Assembly (NCBI GenBank): GCA_910577945.1
Contig: CAJTNI010000001.1
Location: 162,871 to 226,870, forward strand
Origin: an uncultured Christensenella sp.
GTDB lineage: Bacteria; Bacillota; Clostridia; Christensenellales; Pumilibacteraceae
DNA length: 64,000 nt
Direction of reading: 5' to 3'
Shown here: positions 50,322 to 59,472 of the stretch, piece by piece
How the letters are laid out: the number at the start of each line of letters is the position of its first letter
Numbering within the stretch: position 1 is the first letter of the stretch
The notes under the pieces: model-generated
The model's input: only the letters and a program-made list of their open reading frames with translations
The model's database searches: none
What the model was told of the DNA's origin: nothing
Translations under genes and position numbers: made by a program

Positions 50322-52106
50322 TCACGCTCTGTTTTTGAGCCTTATCAGCTCTTTTATAATCTCGCCGATACGCACCGTAATTTGCTGCGCTTTTGTCCTA
50401 TCGACGTCCTTGATTGACTCGTACTGCTTGTCCAGACGCTGTTTTTCGTCGTTGAGCGCGCGCCTGTACAAAAATCGCTCCACGTCCGCGAACCTCGCGC
50501 GGTTGTCGCCGGGGATTATCCTGTAATCGCAAAGCTCGTTTAGTATGGGCGCGTACCGTTCGTCAAACTCGTTAAACACGTACGAGGTCGATTTTTCGTA
50601 TCTGTTTTCCCGACAATACGTATACAAGCGTCTTGTGAACTCGTCGGGCATAGCCTCCGTCACGTCCATATCGAAATCGACGTATTCGCAGGTTTGCAAT
50701 ATGCTCGACAGAAAGAATTTGAGCGCGTCGTCGTATTCGACCGCCGCCGCCTGACTGTCCTGCGGCTGTTCCCGACGCTCGGACGGGAGCTGCGGCTGCG
50801 GCTTTGCCGCCTCGAAATGCGCCTGACGCTTGACCGCGTCTATCGAAAAACCCGTAATCGCCGAAATGTATTCCAAGTACTGCTCTTGCTCTATCGGATT
50901 GTCGAGCGCGGTCACTACCGCCGTCGCCTCGATTGCGAACTTGGCTTTTTGGTCGGGGTCGGTCAAATCGTAACGCGCTTTCAACACCTCTATCTTGTAC
51001 GCGGTGAGCGGTATTGCCTCGTCCAAAAGCTTTCTGTACGCCTCCGCGCCGCCGCGCTTGATTACGTCGTCGGGGTCGAGCCCCTCTGGCAAGCGCACAA
51101 CCTTGACCGTCAAGCCCGTTTCCTTTAAGATATCAAGCCCGCGCATAGTAGCTTTTTGCCCCGCGGTATCGCCGTCGTAGCTGATATAAACGAGGTCGCT
51201 GTAAATTTTGAGCTGACGCGCCTGCTTGGTCGTTAGCGCCGTACCCATAGACGCGACCGCCGTGTCGAAGCCCGCTTTGTGCAGCGCGATGACGTCCATG
51301 TACCCTTCCGCCATAATCACGTAATCAATCGGCTTCGCGGCTTTGCGCTTTTTCAGCAGGTTGACGCCGTAAATCACCTTCGACTTGTCGAATATGTCGG
51401 TCTGCGTGCTGTTTCGATACTTGGCAAAATGCACGTCCTTTTCGAGCGTGCGCCCGCCGAACGCCACCACCTGATTCATGTTGTCGATAATCGGGTACAT
51501 CAATCTTTTGCCGAAAACGTCGTACTGCCTGCCGTCCTTCTCCTCGGCGATGCCCGCGTCGTGGATAAGCTCGTACGAATATCCCTTCGATTTAAGGTAA
51601 TCGAGCATTTCCGTAAAGTCGAGACTCGCGCCCAGACCGAACCGAGTAATCATCGCCTTGGTTATTTGCCGTTCCTCCAAGTATGCGTTAAACGCGCGCG
51701 CGCGTGGGTCGGACAGATTGTCGTGATAATGCCTTGCGGCGTCGCGCATCAGGTTGTACAGCGCCTCGCGCTTTTTTTTGTCCACCGTCGCGCGGAACGA
51801 GCCCGCTTTGGGCTTGGGCATTTCCAACCCCGCCTGTTCGGCGAGCATGCGCAATGCGTCGATAAACTCGATATTTTCCATTTCCATAAGGAACGTTATC
51901 GCATTGCCGCTTTTTTTGCAGCCGAAGCAATGGAAAAACTGCTTGGCGCCCGATACGGTAAACGACGGCTGCGTTTCACCGTGAAACGGACAGCACGCCC
52001 AATGCGTGTTGCCCTTGCGGTCGAGCTTGACGTATTTCGACACCAACGACACGATATCGGTTCTGTCGAGCACTGCTGATATAAAATCGGAAAATTCTCT
52101 ATCCAC
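50322..52106 (-). CDS. dnaG: DNA primase
   Basis: Makes RNA primers at the fork. The CHC2 zinc finger (CCPFHGETQPSFTVSG...FHCFGCKKSGN), the RNA polymerase domain with the Toprim motif (VIMAEGYMDVIAL) and DGDTAG, and a C-terminal helicase-binding region are visible. GTG 52106 (MDREFSDFISAV) has AAAGG 7 nt upstream and gives 594 residues. The open frame further upstream lies inside dgt. It sits between dgt and rpoD in the macromolecular-synthesis operon. Confidence 0.96.
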   Translation of the reverse strand: MDREFSDFISAVLDRTDIVSLVSKYVKLDRKGNTHWACCPFHGETQPSFTVSGAKQFFHCFGCKKSGNAITFLMEMENIEFIDALRMLAEQAGLEMPKPKAGSFRATVDKKKREALYNLMRDAARHYHDNLSDPRARAFNAYLEERQITKAMITRFGLGASLDFTEMLDYLKSKGYSYELIHDAGIAEEKDGRQYDVFGKRLMYPIIDNMNQVVAFGGRTLEKDVHFAKYRNSTQTDIFDKSKVIYGVNLLKKRKAAKPIDYVIMAEGYMDVIALHKAGFDTAVASMGTALTTKQARQLKIYSDLVYISYDGDTAGQKATMRGLDILKETGLTVKVVRLPEGLDPDDVIKRGGAEAYRKLLDEAIPLTAYKIEVLKARYDLTDPDQKAKFAIEATAVVTALDNPIEQEQYLEYISAITGFSIDAVKRQAHFEAAKPQPQLPSERREQPQDSQAAAVEYDDALKFFLSSILQTCEYVDFDMDVTEAMPDEFTRRLYTYCRENRYEKSTSYVFNEFDERYAPILNELCDYRIIPGDNRARFADVERFLYRRALNDEKQRLDKQYESIKDVDRTKAQQITVRIGEIIKELIRLKNRA

Positions 52107-52125
52107 GGATTGCCTTTTGGTTATG

Positions 52126-53118
52126 TCAAAGCTTGGACCAGCTTTGCGGCACTGTAATGTCCTCGAACAGTCGAACGGCGTAAGTATCCGACATCGTGGA
52201 AATAAAGTCGCACACGCGACGCTCGACGGGGTCGGCGGCGTATCTGAATTGCTCGGGCAGTTCGTCCTCGTGCTCGATATAATGCAAATACAGATACTCA
52301 ATCATCTTTATCGCCTTACACTCCTCCGATTTGGCAAGCGGCGAAGTATAGACGTTTTCAAACAGGAATTTGCGCAACCCGTTCATGCTGTCTTTAAACT
52401 CGGGCGACTGCGCAATCGTATTTTTGCCATAACTGACCTTAATTATATCGGTTATCATGGACGAAATACGCTTGGAGTGCGTCGTGCCGAACAGTTCCGC
52501 AAACGGCTTGGGAATATCGTCGGACGCAATGATTCCCGCGCGAATCGCATCGTCTATATCGTGATTTATGTACGCAATTCTGTCGGCAATTGCCACCACG
52601 CGCCCTTCGAGCGTAGCCGCAGTGCCGCCGCCGGTATGGTGCAGTATCCCGTCGCGAACCTCGAACGTGAGGTTCATACCCGCGCCGTCGTTTTCTATCT
52701 TATCGACCATACGCAGGCTTTGCTCGTTGTGCGCAAAATGCGTAAACTTGCTCAAAGCGCGCTCGCCCGCATGCCCGTACGGCGTATGCCCGAGGTCGTG
52801 ACCGAGCGCGATGGCCTCCGTCAAATCCTCGTTGAGCCTGAGACAGCGCGATATCGTGCGCGCGATTTGACTTACTTCCAGCGTGTGCGTAAGCCGCGTT
52901 CGGTAATGGTCGCCCTCGGGCGATAAAAACACCTGCGTTTTGTGCTTTAACCGCCTGAACGCCTTGCTGTGAATAATACGGTCGCGGTCGCGCTGAAACT
53001 CCGTGCGCATCGGGCACGGCGACATGGGACGCTCTCGCCCCTTACTGTCGCTATCCTTACACGCATACGGCGACAAAAACTTGTCTTGAATTTCGTAAAC
53101 GACCGCTTTATAATCCAT
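52126..53118 (-). CDS. dgt: dGTP triphosphohydrolase-like HD-domain protein
   Basis: This family hydrolyses dNTPs to nucleosides and triphosphate. It has the HD motif pattern: THTLEVSQIARTI, then ALGHDLGHTPYGHAGE with the His-Asp pair, and later IADRIAYINHDIDDAI. The RRLKHKTQVF segment is typical of the Dgt1 subgroup. I use ATG 53118 (330 residues); GTG 53124 is possible. It is the first gene of the dnaG-rpoD operon, a common clostridial order. Confidence 0.92.
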   Translation of the reverse strand: MDYKAVVYEIQDKFLSPYACKDSDSKGRERPMSPCPMRTEFQRDRDRIIHSKAFRRLKHKTQVFLSPEGDHYRTRLTHTLEVSQIARTISRCLRLNEDLTEAIALGHDLGHTPYGHAGERALSKFTHFAHNEQSLRMVDKIENDGAGMNLTFEVRDGILHHTGGGTAATLEGRVVAIADRIAYINHDIDDAIRAGIIASDDIPKPFAELFGTTHSKRISSMITDIIKVSYGKNTIAQSPEFKDSMNGLRKFLFENVYTSPLAKSEECKAIKMIEYLYLHYIEHEDELPEQFRYAADPVERRVCDFISTMSDTYAVRLFEDITVPQSWSKL

Positions 53119-53179
53119 ATTCACTCGCCCGAACTCGCAGTTTACAAACGCTGCGACCTTCGGAAAATAGTCAGCAATA

Positions 53180-53208
53180 ATATTATCATACTTTTATTAT
53201 GTTGTCAA
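53180..53208 (-). promoter_or_regulatory. Promoter of the dgt-dnaG-rpoD operon
   Basis: TTGACA (53203-53208), 17-bp spacer, TAATAT (53180-53185), about 60 bp before dgt. The next seven genes run with gaps of 21 bp or less, so this promoter probably drives all eight. Confidence 0.82.
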
Positions 53209-53272
53209 GTGTTTCGGAAATTTAGCGCGGCGGTTTATGCGTACGTTTTTTATCCGTTTGAGGCAAGCGTAA

Positions 53273-54628
53273 TTATCCAAGCTTCTTCAACGCTTTATTG
53301 GCGGCGGTATTTCCCTGTGCCGCCGCGCGCCCGTACCACTTACGAGCCTCGGCGATATCTATATCGACTCCGTTACCGTTCTCGTAACACACACCCAATG
53401 CGTATTGCGCGTCCGAATCTCCCTGCTTTGCCGAACGCTCGAACCATTCGAAACCGAGCCTTTCGTCCTCGTCGACGCCTATACCGTCCATGTAAAACGC
53501 GCCAATCTTAAACTGCGCGTCCGAATCGCCTCGCTTTGCCGCCTGCATGAACCAATATGCGGCAGCCTCGTCGTCGCGCTCTATGCCCTCGCCTTTATGT
53601 AAGTGCTGTCCGAGATTGTACTGCGCCTCGGGCATGCCGCTTTCCGCGGCACGCGTGTAATATTCGACCGCAAGCGGCAAATCGACCTTGACGCCCTTGC
53701 CGAACGCATAAACGTTACCCAAATTATACGCCGCCTGAACGCTGCCCAATTCCGCGCCGCGCTCGTACATTGCGATTGCCATTTTCATATCGCGCTTAAC
53801 GCCGTCGCCGCGCTCGTAGCAGCAACCGAGATTACAATATGCCTGAAAATAATTGTTCTGCGCCGAAAGCTCGTACCATCGCAACGCTTCGCGCATGTTT
53901 CTCTCGACGCCCGCGCCGTTCTCATAGCAATACCCTACGTAGCACTGCGCTTTCGCGTGATTTTTTTGCGCGGCAAGCAGATAAAGACAGAACGCATCTT
54001 CCGCATTTTCCTCGACGCCGTCGCCGTCGTCATAGCATTCGCCCAAGCAAAACAGCGCGTCCGCGAACCCTTGACGCGCGGAAAGCTCGTACCACTTAAC
54101 CGCCTCGCTATAATCGCAAGCCACTCCGTGCCCGTCGTAATAAGCTTTACCTACGTAATACTGACCCGTAGGGTCGCCCAGGTCGGCGGATTTTTTGAAC
54201 CATTTAAAGCATTCCGTCGCGCAGTCTTGGTCGGACTCAACGCCCACGCCCTTGTCGCACAGTAGCGCAAGGTTGTTAATAGCTTGCGTACAATCTTGTT
54301 TCGCGGCTTTATGCAACAAGCTCAACGCCGCAGTCTCGTCGCGCTCTACGCCGATACCGTGCAAATAGCACAATCCCGCAAAGCATTGCGCGTCGGCATG
54401 CCCGAGTTCTGCGGCTTTGACAAAATAATCGCTCGCAATTACGCCGCGCTTAGCCTCGTCGGGCTCGTCTACGCCCAAATTGAAATTATAGCACACACCC
54501 AACATATACAAAGCCTGCGCGCAATTTTCATTCGCCGCATCGCGCCAAAGCGCGATAGCGTCTTTGTGTTTATTTTCGCCGAATAACCGCTCCGCTTCTT
54601 TGCAAAGCTCTTCCGCCGATTTATTCAT
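53273..54628 (-). CDS. Sel1-like repeat protein
   Basis: A 451-residue protein made almost entirely of about 11 Sel1-like repeats of about 36 residues (pattern A...LG..Y..G.GV..D...A..W...AA), each a helix pair forming a solenoid used for protein binding. The first repeat starts near residue 25. It has no signal peptide and is probably cytoplasmic. Cys residues are frequent within the repeats (YCNLGCCYERG). ATG 54628 is chosen because GAGAGG lies just upstream. Its partner is unknown. Confidence 0.92.
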   Translation of the reverse strand: MNKSAEELCKEAERLFGENKHKDAIALWRDAANENCAQALYMLGVCYNFNLGVDEPDEAKRGVIASDYFVKAAELGHADAQCFAGLCYLHGIGVERDETAALSLLHKAAKQDCTQAINNLALLCDKGVGVESDQDCATECFKWFKKSADLGDPTGQYYVGKAYYDGHGVACDYSEAVKWYELSARQGFADALFCLGECYDDGDGVEENAEDAFCLYLLAAQKNHAKAQCYVGYCYENGAGVERNMREALRWYELSAQNNYFQAYCNLGCCYERGDGVKRDMKMAIAMYERGAELGSVQAAYNLGNVYAFGKGVKVDLPLAVEYYTRAAESGMPEAQYNLGQHLHKGEGIERDDEAAAYWFMQAAKRGDSDAQFKIGAFYMDGIGVDEDERLGFEWFERSAKQGDSDAQYALGVCYENGNGVDIDIAEARKWYGRAAAQGNTAANKALKKLG

Positions 54629-54664
54629 ACGACACCTCTCAACCGTAATTTTCAAATCGATTAC

Positions 54665-54693
54665 ATTATATCACCAACTATCTCTAAACACAA
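54665..54693 (-). promoter_or_regulatory. Promoter of the Sel1-repeat gene
   Basis: TTGTGT (54688-54693), 17-bp spacer, TATAAT (54665-54670), about 37 bp before the ATG. Confidence 0.75.
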
Positions 54694-54715
54694 TAATTTA
54701 CGCGCAAAACATTAC

Positions 54716-54752
54716 AAAAAAAAAAGCAAACCGCATGTTTAACGATTTGCTT
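54716..54752 (-). terminator. Terminator after the small membrane protein gene
   Basis: AAGCAAATCG pairs with CGGTTTGCTT (one G-U) on the minus strand around 9 bases, followed by about eight T. Confidence 0.85.
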
Positions 54753-54774
54753 TATATTTGCAAAAGCTGCGTTA

Positions 54775-55239
54775 TTACGCTTTCGGCTCGTCGGGCTTAA
54801 CCGACTCATCTGTTTTTTCGGGCGCTTTCATCGCTTTGAGCCACAGCGTGGACACGACCGTCAATATTACCGTGACGGCAAGCGTGACGATTGCGGCGAT
54901 AAACGACACATACACGGCGTCATTTTGTCCGTAAACTATAACGTCGTCAATAGAAACGATTATTGATACCGCTATGGCAAAAACCGTCAATATTACCGCA
55001 GGAACGATAATAGCCAAAACCGTCTTGCGCTTTACGATATACAGCACCAAAAACACTATTGTGATTACGGCTGCGCCAAGCATAAACGCGCCCAACAATC
55101 GATTGCTGAAAACGTACCAATCGCCGCAACTCCCGAAAAGCAATATCATGCCTTCGACGATTAAACCAATCACGCCCGTAATGAGCGAAAATAGCGATAA
55201 TCCCAAAATAACGCTCAACACCGTTTTTTTCTCGTTCAT
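54775..55239 (-). CDS. Small four-helix membrane protein of unknown function
   Basis: A 154-residue protein with four clear hydrophobic segments (VILGLSLFSLITGVIGLIV, LLGAFMLGAAVITIVFLVLY, LAIIVPAVILTVFAIAVSII and VSFIAAIVTLAVTVILTVVS) and a charged Pro/Glu/Lys tail. GGGAGG lies just before ATG 55239. I recognise no family. It stands alone between the Sel1-repeat gene and the VapD-like gene. Confidence 0.7.
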   Translation of the reverse strand: MNEKKTVLSVILGLSLFSLITGVIGLIVEGMILLFGSCGDWYVFSNRLLGAFMLGAAVITIVFLVLYIVKRKTVLAIIVPAVILTVFAIAVSIIVSIDDVIVYGQNDAVYVSFIAAIVTLAVTVILTVVSTLWLKAMKAPEKTDESVKPDEPKA

Positions 55240-55386
55240 AATTCCTCCCGAATTCAAGAATGCGCCGCATTACTGCGGCAGTTGCGACGCCGATTCGACG
55301 CCAAATCGTATTGCTTGCCCGAATTTATGATAATCGCATATATTCGACCGTACAAAAATCGGGCAAGCGACACATTTTCTATTTGC

Positions 55387-55695
55387 TTATTTCCATTCAA
55401 TCGAGCCGTCGAGCGGGAACGTAATATCAACGGATTCGCCAAGCTCTACGGCTTTGAATTCCGCTATCATTCCCTCGATATTCAGCCAACCGAGCTTTTC
55501 GAGCGCGTCCGCAATGGCGATACGCACTTGCTCTACCGTTGCGTCGTCGTTTATAAAGCCGAAATCCAGCGGCGTTTTGTGAACAAATCCGTGTTCGCGC
55601 AGCACCTCAATCAACTCGGCATATTGATAAATCGGATTAGGCGTAAATTTCTTCAACTTTTTTTCGTTAAGCTGGATTTTTATGCTTATTCTCAT
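55387..55695 (-). CDS. Small protein, tentatively VapD/Cas2-fold
   Basis: A 102-residue product starting at ATG 55695 (MRISIKIQLNEKKLKKF). The layout resembles VapD endoribonucleases, which share the Cas2 ferredoxin fold: a first strand with charged loop, a helix YAELIEVLREHGFVHK, a middle FINDDATVEQVRIAIADALEKLGWL, and a last strand near the end. The motif match is weak and the usual N-terminal Asp is not obvious, so function is open. No Shine-Dalgarno or promoter is clear. The ppdK terminator overlaps its upstream region. Confidence 0.5.
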   Translation of the reverse strand: MRISIKIQLNEKKLKKFTPNPIYQYAELIEVLREHGFVHKTPLDFGFINDDATVEQVRIAIADALEKLGWLNIEGMIAEFKAVELGESVDITFPLDGSIEWK

Positions 55696-55705
55696 AATCT
55701 TCAAC

Positions 55706-55743
55706 TAAAAAAGCAACGTCCCAATACGACATGGGACGCTGCT
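55706..55743 (-). terminator. Terminator of ppdK
   Basis: AGCAGCGTCCCA and TGGGACGTTGCT (12 bp with one G-U pair) around an 8-nt loop, followed by a run of T, 10 bp after the ppdK stop. Confidence 0.9.
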
Positions 55744-55753
55744 CCTTACGTTA

Positions 55754-58402
55754 TTATTTCTTTCTCGGGTTTTTGATATTAGCCTGCGCCGCAGCAAGAC
55801 GCGCGATAGGCACGCGATACGGCGAGCAGGACACGTAGTCAAGCCCTATTTCGTGGCAGAACTCGATGGACGAAGGGTCGCCGCCGTGCTCGCCGCAAAT
55901 GCCGCAATGCAAAGACTTTTTCTCGCCCTTGCCGAGGTCGACAGCCATTTTCATGAGTTTGCCGACACCGACAGTATCGAGACGCGCGAACGGGTCGCTC
56001 TCGTAAATCTTGTTCATATAGTAGTGCGGCAAGAACTTACCCGCATCGTCGCGACTGAAACCGAACGTCATCTGCGTGAGGTCGTTCGTGCCGAAGCAGA
56101 AGAAATCGGCCTCTTTGGCAATCTCGTCGGCGGTAAGCGCGGCGCGCGGTATCTCTATCATCGTGCCGACCTCGTATTTGAGGTTAACGCCCGATTCCTT
56201 GATAAGCGCGTCGGCGGTCTCGACAACCGTCTTCTTGACGAACGCCATTTCCTTGACTTCGCCGGTAAGCGGAATCATGATTTCGGGAACGACCTTCCAA
56301 TCGGCATGACGCTTTTGCACGGCGATAGCGGCTTTGATAACCGCCTTGGTCTGCATAACGGCAATCTCGGGATACGTTACAGTAAGACGGCAGCCGCGGT
56401 GCCCCATCATCGGGTTGAACTCGTGCAAATCCGCGATAAGCTGCTTAATCTGCGCGACGCTCTTGTTTTGCGCCTTCGCAAGCGCTTTGATATCCGCCTC
56501 GTCGGTGGGCACGAACTCGTGCAGAGGCGGGTCGAGGAAACGTATTGTAACGGGCTGACCTTCGAGCGCCTCGATAAGCCCCTCGAAATCGGCTTGTTGC
56601 ATCGGCTCGATTTTGGCGAGCGCCGCCTCGCGTTCCTCAACGGTATCCGCGCAAATCATCTCTCTGAACGCGCCGATTCTCTTCGGGTCGAAGAACATAT
56701 GCTCGGTACGGCAAAGACCGATACCCTGCGCGCCGAACGCAGCCGCCTGCTTGGCGTCCGCGGGCGTGTCGGCGTTGGTACGAACGCCGAGCGCTTTGTA
56801 CTTATCGGCAAGCTCCATAATTCTGCCGAAATAACCGGAGTTGGGGTCGGCGGGAACGGTGGGAATCAAGCAGTCGTAAATCTTACCCGTCGAGCCGTCG
56901 AGCGACAGCGAATCGCCCTCTTTGTAGACCTTGCCGCCGAGCGTGAACTGTTTGTTCTCCTCGTCCATTTTGATTGCGCCGCAGCCCGATACGCAGCAAG
57001 TGCCCATGCCGCGCGCAACGACCGCCGCGTGCGAGGTCTGACCGCCGCGCACGGTAAGAATACCCTGCGCAAATTTCATGCCCTCGATATCCTCGGGGCT
57101 GGTCTCCAAGCGGACGAGAACGACCTTTTTGCCCTTCTTGCCCTCGATAACGGCGTCCTCGGCGGTAAATACGATTTGACCCGCCGCTGCGCCCGGCGAC
57201 GCCGCAATGCCCGTGCCGACGACGTTGTTCTTGTCCGCGGCTTTGAGCGCGGCGGGGTCGAACGTCGGGTGCAAAAGCATATCGAGCGACTTCGCGTCGA
57301 TTTGCATGAGCGCTTCCTTTTCGGAAATCATCTTCTCGTCGATGAGGTCGCAGGCGATTTTGATAGCGGCGGCGGCGGTGCGCTTGCCGTTACGCGTTTG
57401 GAGCATGAACAGCTTACCCTGCTCGATTGTGAACTCCATGTCCTGCATGTCTCTGTAATGGTTTTCGAGTGTCTTGCAAACGCCGAGGAACTGCTCGTAA
57501 ACCTCGGGCAAAATCTCCTTCATTTTTTCGATTGGCATCGGAGTGCGAACGCCCGCAACGACGTCCTCGCCCTGCGCGTTCATGAGGAACTCGCCCATGA
57601 GACCCTTCTCGCCCGTGGCGGGATTACGCGTAAACGCGACGCCAGTGCCGCAGTCGTTGCCCATGTTGCCGAACGCCATCATCTGCACGTTGACGGCAGT
57701 GCCCCACGAATACGGAATGTCGTGGTCCATGCGGTAAATGTTTGCGCGGGGGTTGTCCCACGAACGGAAAACGGCTTTGATAGCCTCGAAGAGCTGTTCC
57801 TTCGGATTGTCGGGGAAATCCTTGCCGAGCTGATTTTTGTACTCGGCTTTGAACTGCATAGCGAGCGCTTTGAGGTCGTCGGCGGTGAGGTCTACGTCGA
57901 ACTCCACGCCCTTCTCCTCTTTCATTTTGTCGATAAGCTTTTCGAAATACTTTTTGCCGACCTCCATAACGACGTCGGAGAACATTTGAATAAAACGACG
58001 GTAGCAGTCCCACGCCCAGCGGGGGTTGCCCGACTTATTGGCAATGGTGTTTACCACTTCTTCGTTGAGACCGAGGTTAAGAATGGTGTCCATCATGCCG
58101 GGCATGGACGCGCGCGCGCCAGAACGTACGGAAACAAGCAACGGATTTTCCTTGTCGCCGAACTTTTTGCCGCAGATTTTTTCCATCTTGTCGATGTATG
58201 ACATTATTTCTTTTTCGATGGAGGGATTTATTTTGCGCCCGTCCTCGTAATACTGCGTGCAAGCCTCGGTGGAAATAGTGAAGCCCTGAGGTACGGGAAG
58301 CCCGATATTGGTCATTTCCGCGAGGTTTGCGCCCTTGCCGCCCAAAAGCTCGCGCATCTTCGCGTTACCTTCGGTGAAGAGATAGCAATACTTTTTTGCC
58401 AT
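55754..58402 (-). CDS. ppdK: Pyruvate, phosphate dikinase
   Basis: PPDK interconverts PEP, AMP and pyrophosphate with pyruvate, ATP and phosphate; in anaerobes it often works in glycolysis or gluconeogenesis. Full length at 882 residues. The ATP-grasp domain starts KYCYLFTEGNAKMRELLGGKGANLAEM. The swivelling domain has the catalytic His in GGQTSHAAVVARGMG (about residue 455), and the PEP/pyruvate barrel has LCRTEHMFF and the late CGICGEHGGDPSS. AAGGAG precedes the ATG. It is a single-gene unit with its own promoter and terminator. Confidence 0.97.
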   Translation of the reverse strand: MAKKYCYLFTEGNAKMRELLGGKGANLAEMTNIGLPVPQGFTISTEACTQYYEDGRKINPSIEKEIMSYIDKMEKICGKKFGDKENPLLVSVRSGARASMPGMMDTILNLGLNEEVVNTIANKSGNPRWAWDCYRRFIQMFSDVVMEVGKKYFEKLIDKMKEEKGVEFDVDLTADDLKALAMQFKAEYKNQLGKDFPDNPKEQLFEAIKAVFRSWDNPRANIYRMDHDIPYSWGTAVNVQMMAFGNMGNDCGTGVAFTRNPATGEKGLMGEFLMNAQGEDVVAGVRTPMPIEKMKEILPEVYEQFLGVCKTLENHYRDMQDMEFTIEQGKLFMLQTRNGKRTAAAAIKIACDLIDEKMISEKEALMQIDAKSLDMLLHPTFDPAALKAADKNNVVGTGIAASPGAAAGQIVFTAEDAVIEGKKGKKVVLVRLETSPEDIEGMKFAQGILTVRGGQTSHAAVVARGMGTCCVSGCGAIKMDEENKQFTLGGKVYKEGDSLSLDGSTGKIYDCLIPTVPADPNSGYFGRIMELADKYKALGVRTNADTPADAKQAAAFGAQGIGLCRTEHMFFDPKRIGAFREMICADTVEEREAALAKIEPMQQADFEGLIEALEGQPVTIRFLDPPLHEFVPTDEADIKALAKAQNKSVAQIKQLIADLHEFNPMMGHRGCRLTVTYPEIAVMQTKAVIKAAIAVQKRHADWKVVPEIMIPLTGEVKEMAFVKKTVVETADALIKESGVNLKYEVGTMIEIPRAALTADEIAKEADFFCFGTNDLTQMTFGFSRDDAGKFLPHYYMNKIYESDPFARLDTVGVGKLMKMAVDLGKGEKKSLHCGICGEHGGDPSSIEFCHEIGLDYVSCSPYRVPIARLAAAQANIKNPRKK

Positions 58403-58441
58403 TTTTTTGACTCCTTAAATGATTATATTTTGTCACCAAAC

Positions 58442-58470
58442 AGTTTACCAAAGATTACAAGGAAAATCAA
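58442..58470 (-). promoter_or_regulatory. Promoter of ppdK
   Basis: TTGATT (58465-58470), 17-bp spacer, TAAACT (58442-58447), about 40 bp before the ATG. A TATAAT nearer the gene lacks a good -35. The stretch up to the recO stop (58612) shows no gene. Confidence 0.68.
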
Positions 58471-58611
58471 GCGATTTACCGCGATTTTGCGATATTTGTC
58501 ATTTTAGCAAAAGAACGGCGCGCTATCGCACTGCGCTCCGCCGTAAAAAAACACGACGGTTTCCCGCCGCGCAACAGATATTTTTAGATACTGATAGAAC
58601 ACAAAAAAACG

Positions 58612-59253
58612 TCAGTACAAATCAATAGACGCCGCGCTTTTGAGTCCCGTTTCGAAATTGCGCTCGAACTCCGAGCTTATGTATTTGAGCGCGCGCCGAC
58701 ACAAATCGCCGTACGCTTGCTCGTCCGCATGCTTGCCGTATCCGTTTTGCTGCGCAAAACCAAGCAATTGTACGGGCGTTCTCGGCTCTGCCGCCGCGTT
58801 ATACTCGCGATAAAATCCGCAAAGCCGCAGCAGCTCGCACATGTACACCGACGCTTGATAGTACGCGTTCCCGTCGAACTCCAACGCTTTTATCAGCCGC
58901 ACGAGCTCCGCGAAAATGAGCGGGTGCGCTTCGTCGTCGCCTATCGCGGCAACGGTCGCCTCCGCCGCGACGCCCGACGCCGTAAACTTGCGCAAATCGG
59001 AACACAGCGAAAACCCGTCGTTTACCAACAGCGGCTCGACGGGAGTAAGAAACGCGCCGCGCCCCGAAATCAGCCGCGCGTCGAACACGGCAAACGGTTG
59101 CGCAAACGGCTTCAATTTGGCTTTGGCTTTTTTGACGCCCTTAAACAGCACGGAAACGAGCCCGTGCTCCGCGGTGAGCGTTTTCGCCAGCCTGTCGTCG
59201 TCGCGGTAGTCGTTCACCTTCAATATTACGCATTTATCTACAAAATCGCGCAT
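58612..59253 (-). CDS. recO: DNA repair protein RecO
   Basis: RecO helps load RecA onto SSB-coated DNA in the RecFOR pathway. The N-terminal OB fold reads CVILKVNDYRDDDRLAKTLTAEHGLVSVLFKGVKK, the helical region includes YMCELLRLCGFYREYN, and the C terminus lacks the four-Cys zinc finger found in many homologues. Length is 213 residues, at the short end. AGGAG precedes the ATG. Confidence 0.92.
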   Translation of the reverse strand: MRDFVDKCVILKVNDYRDDDRLAKTLTAEHGLVSVLFKGVKKAKAKLKPFAQPFAVFDARLISGRGAFLTPVEPLLVNDGFSLCSDLRKFTASGVAAEATVAAIGDDEAHPLIFAELVRLIKALEFDGNAYYQASVYMCELLRLCGFYREYNAAAEPRTPVQLLGFAQQNGYGKHADEQAYGDLCRRALKYISSEFERNFETGLKSAASIDLY

Positions 59254-59292
59254 TACGCTCCTTACGCGGCGTCGCTCGCACTCTGTATGCGG

Positions 59293-59406
59293 CTACTTTC
59301 CGTTTCGGGATTTCTCGGCGTCCTTGGCTTTGACGTACATCGAGTAATAATGCGGCTCGCCCGTAGCGCAGAACAAATCCCACAAAAGCTGTTTGTCGTT
59401 TTCCAT
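59293..59406 (-). CDS. YqzL family small protein
   Basis: A 37-residue ORF with GGAGGTG 7 nt before the ATG. The product (LLWDLFCATGEPHYYSMYVKA) fits the YqzL pattern, W-x-LF-xx-TG-x-xx-xY, and it sits between era and recO exactly as yqzL does in Bacillus. Its function is unknown in any species. It is easily missed because of its length. Confidence 0.82.
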   Translation of the reverse strand: MENDKQLLWDLFCATGEPHYYSMYVKAKDAEKSRNGK

Positions 59407-59472
59407 ATCGCACCTCCGTATGCCTTGCTAGTATGTAACGGCGCGGCGCGGCTTATTCCGAAAACGCAGTAG

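Noticed and set aside
58419..58628. 69-codon plus-strand frame between ppdK and recO
   Set aside because: It overlaps the ppdK promoter in antisense and has no recognisable features.
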